A stretch of DNA of 64,000 nucleotides, from positions 1,545,053 to 1,609,052 of the forward strand of contig NW_006921534.1 in NCBI RefSeq assembly GCF_000340215.1, read 5' to 3'. The position numbers and the translations under genes were made by a program. Shown here piece after piece: positions 47,004 to 58,600 of the stretch; position 1 is the stretch's first letter, and every line of letters begins with the position of its first letter. Origin of the DNA: Pseudocercospora fijiensis CIRAD86 (lineage: Eukaryota; Ascomycota; Dothideomycetes; Mycosphaerellales; Mycosphaerellaceae). Below the pieces are notes generated by a model. The model was not told where the DNA came from and did not search any database. It saw only the letters and a program-made list of their open reading frames with translations.

Positions 47004-47185
47004 TGTTGTGGTTCAGTCAGGTGATATGCTGGTCAGCTGATACCATTAGCTAACCTGTGCCAAGAGGAAGGACACACAATGGGTATATTAACTGCAGTTT
47101 CTGTAGCTGGCTCCTAATCCTTCTTTGTATAGTTATATAGTTGTCAATCCGATGATTAGTTATATCCTTAGCACGATTCACAACA
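47004..47185 (+). repeat. 5' LTR of the copia element
   Basis: 182 bp, TG...CA ends. It retains C or G at about 16 positions where the 3' LTR has T or A. Confidence 0.95.
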
Positions 47186-50100
47186 GGTTATAAGCCCGGC
47201 GTATACGCTTACCTATCTAGTTCAACTATAAAAGAACTGTTTCTAGAGTCTACTAAACAGAGCTAGCTATCTAGACCTATTAGGTACCTAGTTAAGAGCT
47301 CTAGTTCGGACTAAAACCTAGCAAGTGTCCCTTATAAGCCCTACCTAGCACTATACTAAAAGGCAGCTAGGAACGATAGACACTAATTAGACAAAGATAG
47401 TAAAGGAGAATTAGGTTCTTAGGAAGGGGATCAACTTCTAAGACTAGAAGCTTATATTCTAGGCGGCCCTTCTAGAAAAGGACCTAGTTAGTATAGTATT
47501 CTATAGACTTAACTAGGCTAATGAAATAAAACTACCTCTAAAAAGCATGTTTATAGGGGACTTAGCCGATTAGTAGTATAGAGACATATTTAGGGACTAG
47601 AAAAAGAAAGACATCTAAGCCCTAGGCATACTTATTACTAGACTCGACCCTGCTCTTAGACTAGACTTCGGTAACATACCTAAGTTAGCTAAGGACATAT
47701 ACGACTACATTAAGGCTCTATACAAGCCTATTGTAACCGTAGACATATTTAATACCATTAAACTCATTAGGCATATTAGGATGCCCCTTACCAATCCGAA
47801 CACCTAGTAGTACTACGAATCTTTTTAGCAGTAGTTTAATAGATTCTAAACATTAATAGAACAATTTGCTAGCTTAGTTACAATAACAGAAGCGCCTATA
47901 AAGTTATTAGATATTAAGATACCTAATATGCTTGTTAGGATGCTATTTATTTAGGGCCTTTCTAGTTACGAATAGCTTAGATCCTAGAAGTACAACAATA
48001 AGCCTAAAGCTAAGGACTCCTCCCTTAAAGCAATAATAACGTCCCTAAGGAGAGAAAAGCCTCCTAGATAGTTATCTAGCGGCTTAAAGCTTATTAGAGG
48101 GGCTATTAGCAATAATAACGACTAGTGCACTTAGTGCAAGCACAAACACACTAACGCTAAGTGCTATAAGCAACACCCTAATAGTATAGCACTACCTAGT
48201 TAGGGAAAGAAAGACAAGAGCAAAGACAAAGATAAAGGCAAGAAGGGTAAAGGTAAAGGAAAGGGCAAATCTAGTAGTGCTATTAACAATAACAAAGATG
48301 AATTAGACTCCTCCTCTAACTCGGAAGATAAGGGAGACTATTAGCTAGACGGCCTTAGTAGGGGCCTAATTAGGGGAGCTATTACAAAGCCGGGACTAGC
48401 TGTAGCAAGCTCTAAGAACCTAATAGCTAATACAAAAGTTTAGGATATAGGTACATTACTGCATATTATAGGGAACAAGAGCTAGTTTAGCGATCTTAAG
48501 CACCTAACTAAGCCTATTCAGTTCTCCTAAGCAGTAGGAAAATTAAGTGTATTACGATTAGGAACTGTTAACATCTTCCTAACCTATAAAGGAAAGAAAA
48601 CCCTAATTACTCTAATAGACGTCCTCTACTCCCCGAACTTAGATTGTAACCTAATCTTAGTAGAGCGTCTTTAAAAGAAATATAGTATTTACTTAGACAG
48701 ACCTTTAGGCACTTTAATACTTAAAGGCAAGCTAATTAGAAAGGTTGAGGAAGTATAAGGAGTACTTGCCCTTAAAGATGCTAAAGTCAAAATGCTAGGC
48801 TTAGCTTTAAAACCAAACTTAGAATCGAGTTAGAAAGGGTAGCTATTAGCCCTAGCTATCGCTAGACTACGAGCGGACACATTAAGATAGTATTAGAGAC
48901 TTAGCTACGTCGGCAACAAGATCCTAACAGCTACTAAGGAAGCTATTCTAGGCCTAGAAGAAGTTGATATATCTAAACTCGAGTACTATAAGACCTGTAA
49001 GCTCTCGAGAGCTTAAAGAGTTATATTAAGAGAACATAGAACCAGACTAGAAAAAGCCCTTAACGAAGTCTATATTAACCTTGTTAGCGTATAACTATTT
49101 AATCTGTTTAGAAACAGGTACATTATAATCCTAACTGATGCTAAAACTAGGCTTAGGTAGGGTCTATTACTTCGAAATAAAGACAAGGTAACAAGTAGTA
49201 ACAAGCTAACTAACTAGATAACCAGAATTAAGAGGCAATATAACAAAATCCCTAAGATTATCTTTAGTAATAGCGGAGGAGAGTTTACTAACAACGATCT
49301 AGTATATTTTGTAGAGGAAGTTAGCATTAGATAGGATATATCTATACTATATATACCGGAGCAGAATAGCATTGCAGAGTCGTTAAACAAGACGATTCTG
49401 CTTAAGGTAAGAGCAATAATAATTGACTCTAGCCTACCAATATACTACTAGTGCTTTGTAGTAATGTATTCGATTTACCTAACTAATAGACTAGTAAACT
49501 TAAGAACTAAGGAAGTTCTACTTAAGGCTTTCGAATTAGACTTGAATATCGGTAGTATAGACATTAACCTATCTAAGACGAGACGGTTTGGCTATAAGGC
49601 ATTCAAATACCTTGAATCCGGGGCTAAACGACTTAACTCCTAGAAATTTGCACTAAGAGCTTTCGTTTACTAGTTTATTAAATTCTAAGAAAATTCGTTA
49701 ACAAACTATCTGCTTTAGAACCCGCACTAGAAGGATAGCGTATAGTAGTATAACATCAGATTCTCTCTATACGTTACCTTTAACGAGGACTTTGTCTATA
49801 GAGATAATTTCACTAAGCTTCTAAGTACCCTTTAAGCTTAGAGGGAGTATTTGAGACTAGCTATCCCTTAGGAGACTATTTAGGTACTTGAAACCTAGTC
49901 TAACCTTTCATTTAAGTTAGGAATCCTAGCACTATTCCCTAGTAATAACTAAACACTTTAGCACTCTTTAGAACCTTAGGGGGAGCTATTTAGAGGTAGC
50001 ATCCCTTAGCCTTAGTAGGCTTATAATTAGGAAGATTAGGAAGACTCCCTTATAGCTTAGGAGGAGCAAGGTATACTTAAGTAAGGAACACTACCTTAGC

Positions 50101-53100
50101 TAATACCTATAGCTAATAAGCTAATACTCCAAAATTACTAACTAGAACTACTAGCTACCTAGTAGGAAGCTGCTCCTAAGAAAAATTAGCATACTTAAGA
50201 AACAGATACTGCTAAACTAGAAGACACCCTAATTACTCCCTTCTAAGTCCCTAAGACTACTAGCAAGAGAAAGAGGGCTCCTAACCTACCTTAGCTAAAC
50301 CCTCCTTAAGCCGAAGTACGACTTAGGTCTAGTAGAGCCGTAGCTAAGTATAACTATAGCAAGATTACTAAGATTACTATAGCTACTACTACAAAAGATG
50401 CTTAGAAGCTAGCTAACCTAACAACCCTAGCTGAAGCCCTAAAAAGGCCTAACTAGGATAAATAGAGAAAAGCCGTTATAAAAGAGATAAGGTCTCTTAA
50501 AAAGTCTAGTACAATCGAGTGGATTCTAGCCGAATCCCTACTAAAAGGCAGAATACCTCTAATAGGAAAATAGGTTTTCAAGATTAAATACCTACTAGAC
50601 GGCTCTATTAACAAATATAAGGCAAGATGGACAGCTAGAGGCTTTATATAAAAGCAAGGTCTTAACTATGTTAACACCTATGCTCCTATACTAAGAGTAG
50701 CTACTACTAGACTTGTCCTTAGACTTTTAGTAAACAAAAACTAGAAGCGAAAACAGGTTGATATCGAGACTGCTTTCTTAAACCCCCCTCTAGACAAAGA
50801 GATTTTCATTAGACCCCTAGAAGGCGCGCACCTATTTAAGAAGCACCCTCTAAAGTAGATTATCCGTATTAGAAAAGGATTGTATAGCCTTAAGCAGGCT
50901 GCTAATCTCTAGTACTATAATACTTTAGACACTCTTCGTTAACTTAGCCTAAGTAGGACAAAGAGTAACTATTGCCTATAGTAAGGCAATAGTATTCTTG
51001 TCCTCCTTTATATAGATAACTTCTAAATCTTTAGAACCTCTAAGGCAAAGATCGATGCTCTAATTAAAGGTCTTCGTAAGAAGTATATAATTAAGATTAT
51101 TACGTCTAACCTGTTTCTAGGCCTTTATCTAAAGGAAGACAAGGAGGGAAACCTTACTATCTCCTAGATATACTATACTAAAGAGAAGCTTTAGAAGCAT
51201 AGCTTAGACTAGTGTAAGCTAATAAAGCATCTACTTAAGAAGCTTTACGAGCCTCTTACAACCCCCTATAACCGTTAGGACTACTAGCTATTTAACACTA
51301 TAATTGGTGAAATATAGTTTCTAGCTAACTAAACCAGACTAGATATTAGCTATACCGTCAACCACCTTACTAGGTTCCTTTAGAATCCCGGACCTAAGTA
51401 TGTTATAGCTGCTAAACATCTCTAGAGGTATATTGCTAGCATAGTTGACAAAGGACTTGTCTTTAGAAAGAAGAAAACTTTAGAATTTCGGGCATACTCT
51501 AACGCAGACTTTGCTAGTAACCCTTTATTATTAAGATCAATATTAGGCGCCCTTATACTTCTTAATAATACTCTAATTATATAGAGATTACAGCTCTAGA
51601 AGGAAGTCGTACTCTCTAGCACTAAAGCAGAGTATATTACTCTAATAGAAGCATATAGAGAAATCTACTAGCTCCGAAATTTGATAACTAAGCTTCAACT
51701 ACTTACTAGGGAAGAAGTTAACAGGATTTATGTCTAGGTAGACAACTAGTTAGCTATTTCCCTTATTAAGGACTATATAAATTCTAAGAGGTCGAGGCAC
51801 GTTTCCCTTAGGAACTACTACTATAGAGAACAGTATGCCTAGGGAAAGATTAGTGTCGAATTCGTTACTACTAACAAACAGCTAGCGGACTGTTTTACTA
51901 AGCCTAAATCTCCAAACAAAATTCTCTAATAATATAGCGTCTCTAGGACAAACTCCTAAGTTACTCCTTTAGAAAGAAAAATCTTATTTATAGGATTAGA
52001 AAACAAGCTTTATACACTTATTGAATTTTATTCTAATTTCTAGAAACAGCCTAGCTGCACTATACAGTCTAAGCTGCAAAATTTCTTTTATAACAACATT
52101 AAGACTAAGTAGGAAGAAATACCCTAGCCCTTAAGAGTTAGAAACTCTCTAATGCTACAAGGCTTTTACTAATCTAGACTGCCTAGCCTATTTCAAAATC
52201 GAAAATATACATTATAGCTCTCTATCTACTAGAAAAAAAACCGAATCTCCCTAATCAGCTACCTATCTTAGCATTACTGTCTTCGTAATTAGAGAAACCC
52301 CTCTAAGGACTACTAGAATCGCGAGTCGAGCTAGGACTAGTAGACAACCTAGAACCTAGCCTACGACTACGTCCCTAAGTAGTAGCCTAGGTATAAGCAT
52401 TTGCCTGCTATAGCAGTAAATTTGCTACTGCCTAGGCGCCCTAAGGAGTACTCTAATCGATGCTAGACGGGACTAGCACGTATAGACGACGCTAATTAGT
52501 GCCTGCTCTACTCCCCGGATTGCGAGGCGGTAGAGGCGCTATAGGCGTCTAACGATTCGTATTAGAGCGTAGCCGAGAGACGTAACCTAATAAAAGAATT
52601 AGTGTTTTTGCTTTAAAAAAATGCATAAGACTAGATTCAACTTACTAGAGAACTCGCATTAACTATAATAATTTAAGCTAGTACAGTTAGTGCAAGCGCC
52701 CTTTAGGAAAGCGATATCCTAACCGTTAATTCGATAACTTAGAGTTATATACTCTTATTACTCTAAGTACGGACCCTTTAACTGCTTACAAGGACCGCAC
52801 TAGCTATTACTAGTATACACGCGTCTAGTAGTAGCTATATATACAAGCGCGGTAGGCAAGTAGTTAACATTCGATTTTAAGCCTAAATTAAATGCCTTAG
52901 CCGCCTTACGCAGACGCGGAGGTACACTTAGAAACAGCCGAGCATTATCCTAGCTCGTAATAAAATGCCTAATATTAACGTTACGTAGCTAAGGCGGAGT
53001 CTACTCCGGACTAATATTAGTTAAGCACTAGATAATTCTCTAGAGAATCGCGATAGTTAACTGAACTTCCTTAAGGACTACGCCTAGTTAGCAAATTATT

Positions 53101-53632
53101 AGAAAAGGGGAAACTCTAATAGTAATACTTACTAGTCTCTATAAGCTAGAGCTTATTATAACGCGAAGGGTGCCGATTCTTGTTTAGATTATTACTACCG
53201 CCGCCGCTGCTACTACTACCTATACTACTCGCTATACTCTCTAGGCTAGGGTAAAGAATCATCGCTATAATAAAGTCTCGGCTAGCTATTAGACTTAAAA
53301 GGTCTTAGTAAGAATTTGAAAATCTAGGGGAGGCTACTAGTACTTAGGGGATTGCTAAAGAGTAGATTGTAAAAGTTCAAGTTGTCTAGTTAAGTTTAAG
53401 TGTCTCTTATAGGCGCCTACTAACCCTATAATTACGACTGAGGACATTACTCTAAAGCAAACCAATTAGTAAACAATGTAATATAAGCACGTATAAGTAG
53501 TATAGTATATAAAGCTGTATATAAAGTAGATATAGTCTAATATCTAAAGGCAGTTAGAAGATGAAGTGAAGCTCTAAGCCTAGATTTAGAGTGTCTAATC
53601 TAAATAGTATATTATCTCTGCCTAAGGGGGAG

Positions 53633-53814
53633 TGTTGTAGTTTAGTTAGGTAATATACTAGTTAGCTAATACTATTAGCTAACCTATGCCAAGAGGAAGG
53701 ATATATAATAGGTATATTAACTGCAGTTTCTGTAGCTAGCTCCTAATCCTTCTTTGTATAGTTATATAGTTGTCAATCCGATAATTAGTTGCATCCTTAG
53801 CACGATTCACAACA
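53633..53814 (+). repeat. 3' LTR of the copia element
   Basis: 182 bp. It differs from the 5' LTR at about 18 sites, all transitions in CpA/TpG context, about 16 of them mutated on this copy. Confidence 0.95.
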
Positions 53815-53819
53815 GGATC

Positions 53820-54259
53820 GAGCCGGATGCTTGGCTTGTGTGCTTGGCATGTTCAAACTAGACCTCAATCATGCAGATCCCGTTGCGATTGGCTGGCAAT
53901 TGTCCTGGTAAGGTCAGAATGGGTATATGCCGCCATACAGTTACAGTACATCGTGCGGCTGTGCGGAAACAGAGTTTTGGAACAGCGCACGCTGCTCTGC
54001 GGCGCGGTTGACATTTCGTACAAGGCTTGTTCAATGTCCCGGTCAGGTGTAAAAGAAGTTTTCCTCGCCAAACCGTCTTCTACAACCACGATCTACAGGT
54101 CACCATCCTTCCCAGCTCCATACGTGTAATCTCGCACCCACAGCTCGGCAATCTCGCATTAAAACTCAAGGATTCTGTTCAAGCATAGCACTCGAGACGG
54201 AGAGTCCATCACCAACGCACCACCCTCTCTGAAAACACCAAGACTGTCGAACCACAACA
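53820..54259. other. intergenic, promoter of the Cys-rich protein gene
   Basis: 440 bp, no gene supported. Normal base composition returns immediately after the target duplication. Confidence 0.4.
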
Positions 54260-55212
54260 ATGTCGTACGGTACTCTCAACTGCACCAATGGTGGCGGCAT
54301 CGGCACCAATATCATCGCAAATCAGACCGGTTCTCGATACTGCGGTCTATTTTCAGACAGGACGGTAATTGAGCAATGCTGCGATGGCAGCGAAATCTTG
54401 TCAAGTTCCTGTGAGGTGTACTGCGCCTACACAGGTACAATTCGAAATTGGATCCAATGCGTATCAGGAAACTCTTCAGACTCGACACCACGCCCTGATG
54501 CCTTCTGCTTAAGCGGCACATCTTCGAACCTGACCGAATCAGTGAAAACATCTTTTGGCTTCCGCACCAAATCAGCGCCGAAGATCGGATGGGTGGTCCT
54601 AGGCTTGCTATTCTCGTCATTCTTAATCGGACCATGCTACGCAGCCAACGGTGACTGCAGTCTTCACGTCGATCACACCTTCCCGCGCCTCGGCAGTTCT
54701 AAAATCGTCTCCAATCATTTCGAATGTGTAAGCTCGGATGAAGGCTTCTGCGACTACTCACTCCCAATCTCTACGCCAAGGATGTCAAACAACAGATCTC
54801 TCACCACGGAAACGGCGTTCTACTCGGCCGCTGCACCCGAGTTCGATGGCATTTTCGAGAAAATCAGCAATGCTACGAATGGAAGGCAATTTCCTGCTCT
54901 CAGTCAATTGAATATTACGTATGAGTTTGCTGTGGGTGATGGCCAGAGTTTTAGCGTTGGGTGGACACCGTATCTGGTAAGTTGAATGCATGGCAAGATA
55001 TTCTGAGCAAGGGTTATGCTGACTGGCACGCATAGTTCTGCGTGAATGGTACTTTGACCAACTGCGGCGATGTTCTGCCTGATGAGCCAGGATTGGGTGA
55101 TGATATGATGGGATTCGAGGCTTGTGGACCGTTGTTCGTGGATGATGAGAACTCGTACACGAACCCGAACGCCACGATTAATGGAGTTTTGAACCCGATT
55201 TACACCGGTTAA
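54260..55212 (+). CDS. Cys-rich membrane/secreted protein, unknown family
   Basis: Exon 1 (54260-54976) and exon 2 (55036-55212) join over a 59-bp intron (GTAAGT...TAG), giving 297 aa. The first 90 residues form a Cys-rich block (TLNCTNGGG, RYCGLF, EQCCDGS, CEVYCAY) without a signal peptide. One strong hydrophobic segment follows at about residues 110-130 (GWVVLGLLFSSFLIGP), then a second Cys-containing, N-glycosylation-rich region ending PNATINGVLNPIYTG. The layout suggests either a single-pass protein with Cys-rich parts on both sides, or a fusion of two extracellular modules around a former signal peptide. I do not recognise a named domain. Similar Cys-rich proteins are common in plant-associated fungi. 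Confidence 0.75.
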
Positions 55213-55630
55213 TTACTCGGGCAGTCGAGCTGGACAGCCTGGACCGATTGATAGCTCATATGTAAATGAAATCTTTTGTGCGGCTTTTTGCTCCCAAGGA
55301 TCTATCTCAAAAGGTCCAGATACCGATAGCTCGGCAGTCTGAGCGATTGATGATGTTGATCTGGCTCACGTGTTTCTCCAAGCGACTTCCATTTTCTAGC
55401 ATGATCATTCACTGAGAAAAAGGAATTGTGTGGTTGGAAATGGGTGCCTGAGAAACTAGTGGAACTAATCAGGCACCAGCGGAGATCGGGTTTAGCCCGA
55501 ATAAAGTTCAAGGCGTCGGCATCGCGTGCGGGAGCTACGGTCATCAGAAGTAAACACAGACGTCGATGTTTCTTCCCAAACTCCTGCATTTCTTTCTATC
55601 TGCCATTTCGCGCATGGCGAATCGGTAGCC
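55213..55630. other. promoter region of NUP133
   Basis: About 420 bp. The Nup133 frame is open from 55526, but the preferred start is at 55631. Confidence 0.4.
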
Positions 55631-58600
55631 ATGTCGAACTCAAGCCTCCCCGAGCCATCCACAGAACGCGTGACGCGATCATCGACCGCGCGCAATCCTC
55701 GAAGACGGCCGCGACAGAGCGACAACGACACCCTCAAAACCCACGCTCCCAGGCGGAAGCGCAGTAAGGTCACCGAAGACACATATGTGCCGCGGCTATC
55801 CACCGAGAATGGCTCCATCGCGCCTTCTCAGGAGTCAGACATCCTCGAGACGCCTCCGGATGGCATGAACGATGGCATGAACGGCTCTGCGAATGGAGTC
55901 TACTCGAATGGCTTCCACAGGCATGAGCGAGCCGGCAGCACCAGCACGCCACTGATGGACGGCGAGACATCGCTGGCAATCAGAGGTAGCAAGAAGGGTA
56001 CTGTGAAGCGATCGCACCTGCGCGGCGATGGCGCAACAACTCTATGTCACAATGAAGTCTATACCGTCAAGATGCTCCCCAGTACGCCGAGAGAGCTCAA
56101 AAAGCCAGAAGCGGAATATAGAGGCAGCGTACAAGGCAACTACGCGCTTGCGGTCACGCAGAAGAAGGCGATAGTATGGGAATACACGTCACATACCGCC
56201 GCGAGCAATCCGCGCACCTTTGACATTCCCTTCCCCTCTCGATCTGGCGAACCTCTCCCATTCGGCGCCCTGGTGCCCACTGGTGTCAGCACCACAGACT
56301 ACGGCCTCCTGCTCATATCCGCCACGAGCGGCAAAGTCATCTTCTATGAGTCGATCGATCGCGCTGCCTCGCTTGGCCTGTTTCACGACCGCAAGTCGGG
56401 TGTAGAAGGTACCATCCCGCTTTCCTCCTACGAGACCGTCGCCAGTCTGGTTCCTGCCGATCATGCAGGCTTTATTGCTGTATTGAGCTCTGGCAAGCTT
56501 GTGCATTTGACTCTCCGCGATGCGCAAGGAAAGCCTAGAATAGCGAATCAGCAGCTGAAGATCACTGAAGCTGGATCGGGAGGCGTCTTTGGAAGCTTTA
56601 CGGGATTCCTCAAATCTACGCACAGGCGAGATCTCACGGCAGTACATACAAGACCTTCGAGGATTCGAGGCCGCATGCAAGCCATTGGTTTGACAGAACG
56701 TGCTGAGGTACTGCTCTGGGATCTTGATTGGTCTGGACATTCCGAATTCAAGGCAAGCATCGATTTTCGAGAAGTGCTCGTCAATGGTTTGAAGGATATT
56801 GTGCCTCCAGAGCTGCATGGCCAAGCTGAGCAGGCAGTCGCGCTGGACTTTGCAATCAGCGCAAAGCCCACTTCTAGTCTGGCGCTGGCAAACAATGACG
56901 ATTCCGACCCTCCTCTTTTCCTGCTTATTCTGGCTCGAATTGGCAATGTTGGAATGCACAGCTTCTCGTTGGTCGAATTGTCACTACCTGGCGAAGGCTT
57001 AGCAGAAGTCGAGCGCATCTGTCGGATTGAGACCTACAGCACTCCAAGCTCCTCAGATAGCAAGCCGCGACTCGTCATTCCCGCCCCAGGTCACACAGCG
57101 TTTGTCACGTTCGAAGATGCGACTACACTCATGGGCACCCAGACCATTGTGCCCAACACTCCTGAAGCACAGCTACATGCATCGTATGTAGTGCCAGACG
57201 CTTTCGAGGAGACCATTGCGCTGCGATCGGGCAAGAGCTTGACAATTCGAGAAGTCTATGAGGAGCATTCTAAAGGTGGTCAGGCTAGTATGGTTTCCTT
57301 CATTCAGGGCGCGGGTCTGGTACGCATTACTACAGCCGACACTACCAAACTGGACCAATTCACGAGAATCTCCATCAAGAGCAAAATCGAACAGGCCGTG
57401 TTTTATGGCGCATTGCAGCCGGACAACATCATTGATTTCGCCAAGCAGGACGAGTCTGGATATGATCTGGGTGATGTGCAAACCTCTGCCCTGGCAATCA
57501 GCGACCAGATCTTGCGTGCAGATACAATATTCACGCATTTCCTTCCACCTTCGCCGCCATCAATGCCACATCACCTTGCCACTAAAGCCAAAGCTTTGCA
57601 GGCACTGGCGACGCACGTACGAACGGCTCATCCGGCGATGTCGAGAGATACAATGTGGCGGATGCTGTCTGACGCCGAGCGCATCGCGGCTGGACAGCAA
57701 CTCTGGATTGCGTTCCAAGAACATATCGAGTTAGTCAGCCAAGTGAAGCGAAGGTCGACGCTGCTGGACGAGCTATGCTCTTGGTTCGACGAGGCTGCGG
57801 AAGCTTTTGCGCAGCGGAAGGATCTAGCAAACGAAGACAGCGTGAGAAAATTCTTCATTGGCGGACTTCACCGGCTAGAAGCGCTCCTCCAACATGTGAG
57901 GGTGTTCTTGAAGGACGAATTGGAGGAAACCGCGCGCGACCCGGCCGACTCGATGAAGCTCGTATTCCAAGCGAACGAAATATGCCTGCTGTCGCTCCAA
58001 ACAGCATTCAAGTTTCGTGCAGACAATTGCTCTACTTATGGCATCCCACCAGACCTCATTGAAGACGGCATTCTCATTGCTCTGGAGGAATATGCGGGCG
58101 TCCAGCAGTTCTGGACGTCTCCTTCTTGGTTCGTTCGCAACACTGTCGAGATTGCCAACCTATCCGGAGAGATCAACAAGAAGCTCTATGTCCCGGAAAA
58201 TCTGGACGTTGACACCGAGCGCCTGGCACGTGAAGTGGCCGATCTCAATCCTAAACTGCTTGAAATATGGTGCACTCAATATCAAGAAGACATATACTGG
58301 CACTTGGAACACTCCGATCCCAGGTATCGAGAAACTGGCAAGAAGCTTGAGTTAGAGTTCGAAGACGATCGTTACAAGCAACTTCGTAAGCTGGCGGACG
58401 TCGGGCAAGCCGCTGCTGGAATGCAGCTGGCGGAGAAATATCGAGACATGAACACCCTCACTGATATGGTCATTGCGGAAGATCAATATCTCGAAGAGAT
58501 GATGCACGATCGAAAAATCGATCGATCTGGAATTCCGGTCCTGAAGAAAGAATTGCAATCCAAAATCCGGCAATACTTCAATCGATATGGCGCAGAGTGG

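Larger units (their letters stand above)
47004..53814 (+). mobile_element. complete, RIP-inactivated Ty1/copia LTR retrotransposon
   Basis: The element has 182-bp LTRs (TGTTG...CAACA) and a 5-bp target duplication GGATC at 46999-47003 and 53815-53819. After the 5' LTR comes a possible primer site (ggttataagccc, 47186 on). A polypurine tract (aagggggag, 53624-53632) precedes the 3' LTR. Remnant domains in copia order are: a Gag zinc knuckle (48126-48164, C-X2-C-X3-H-X4-C with one TAG for Trp), integrase SNSGGEF (49266), reverse transcriptase QVDIETAFLN (50755) and LYSLKQA (about 50880), and RNase H QLADCFTK (51879). Trp and Gln codons are widely replaced by stops, so it cannot move on its own. 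It ends the accessory gene group on the right. Confidence 0.95.

Noticed and set aside
47186..53632. possible bacterial or viral insertion, because of unusual composition
   Set aside because: LTRs, target duplication and copia domain order show an endogenous retrotransposon altered by RIP.
56189..56959. 256-codon minus-strand frame
   Set aside because: Antisense shadow of Nup133 with no domain signal.
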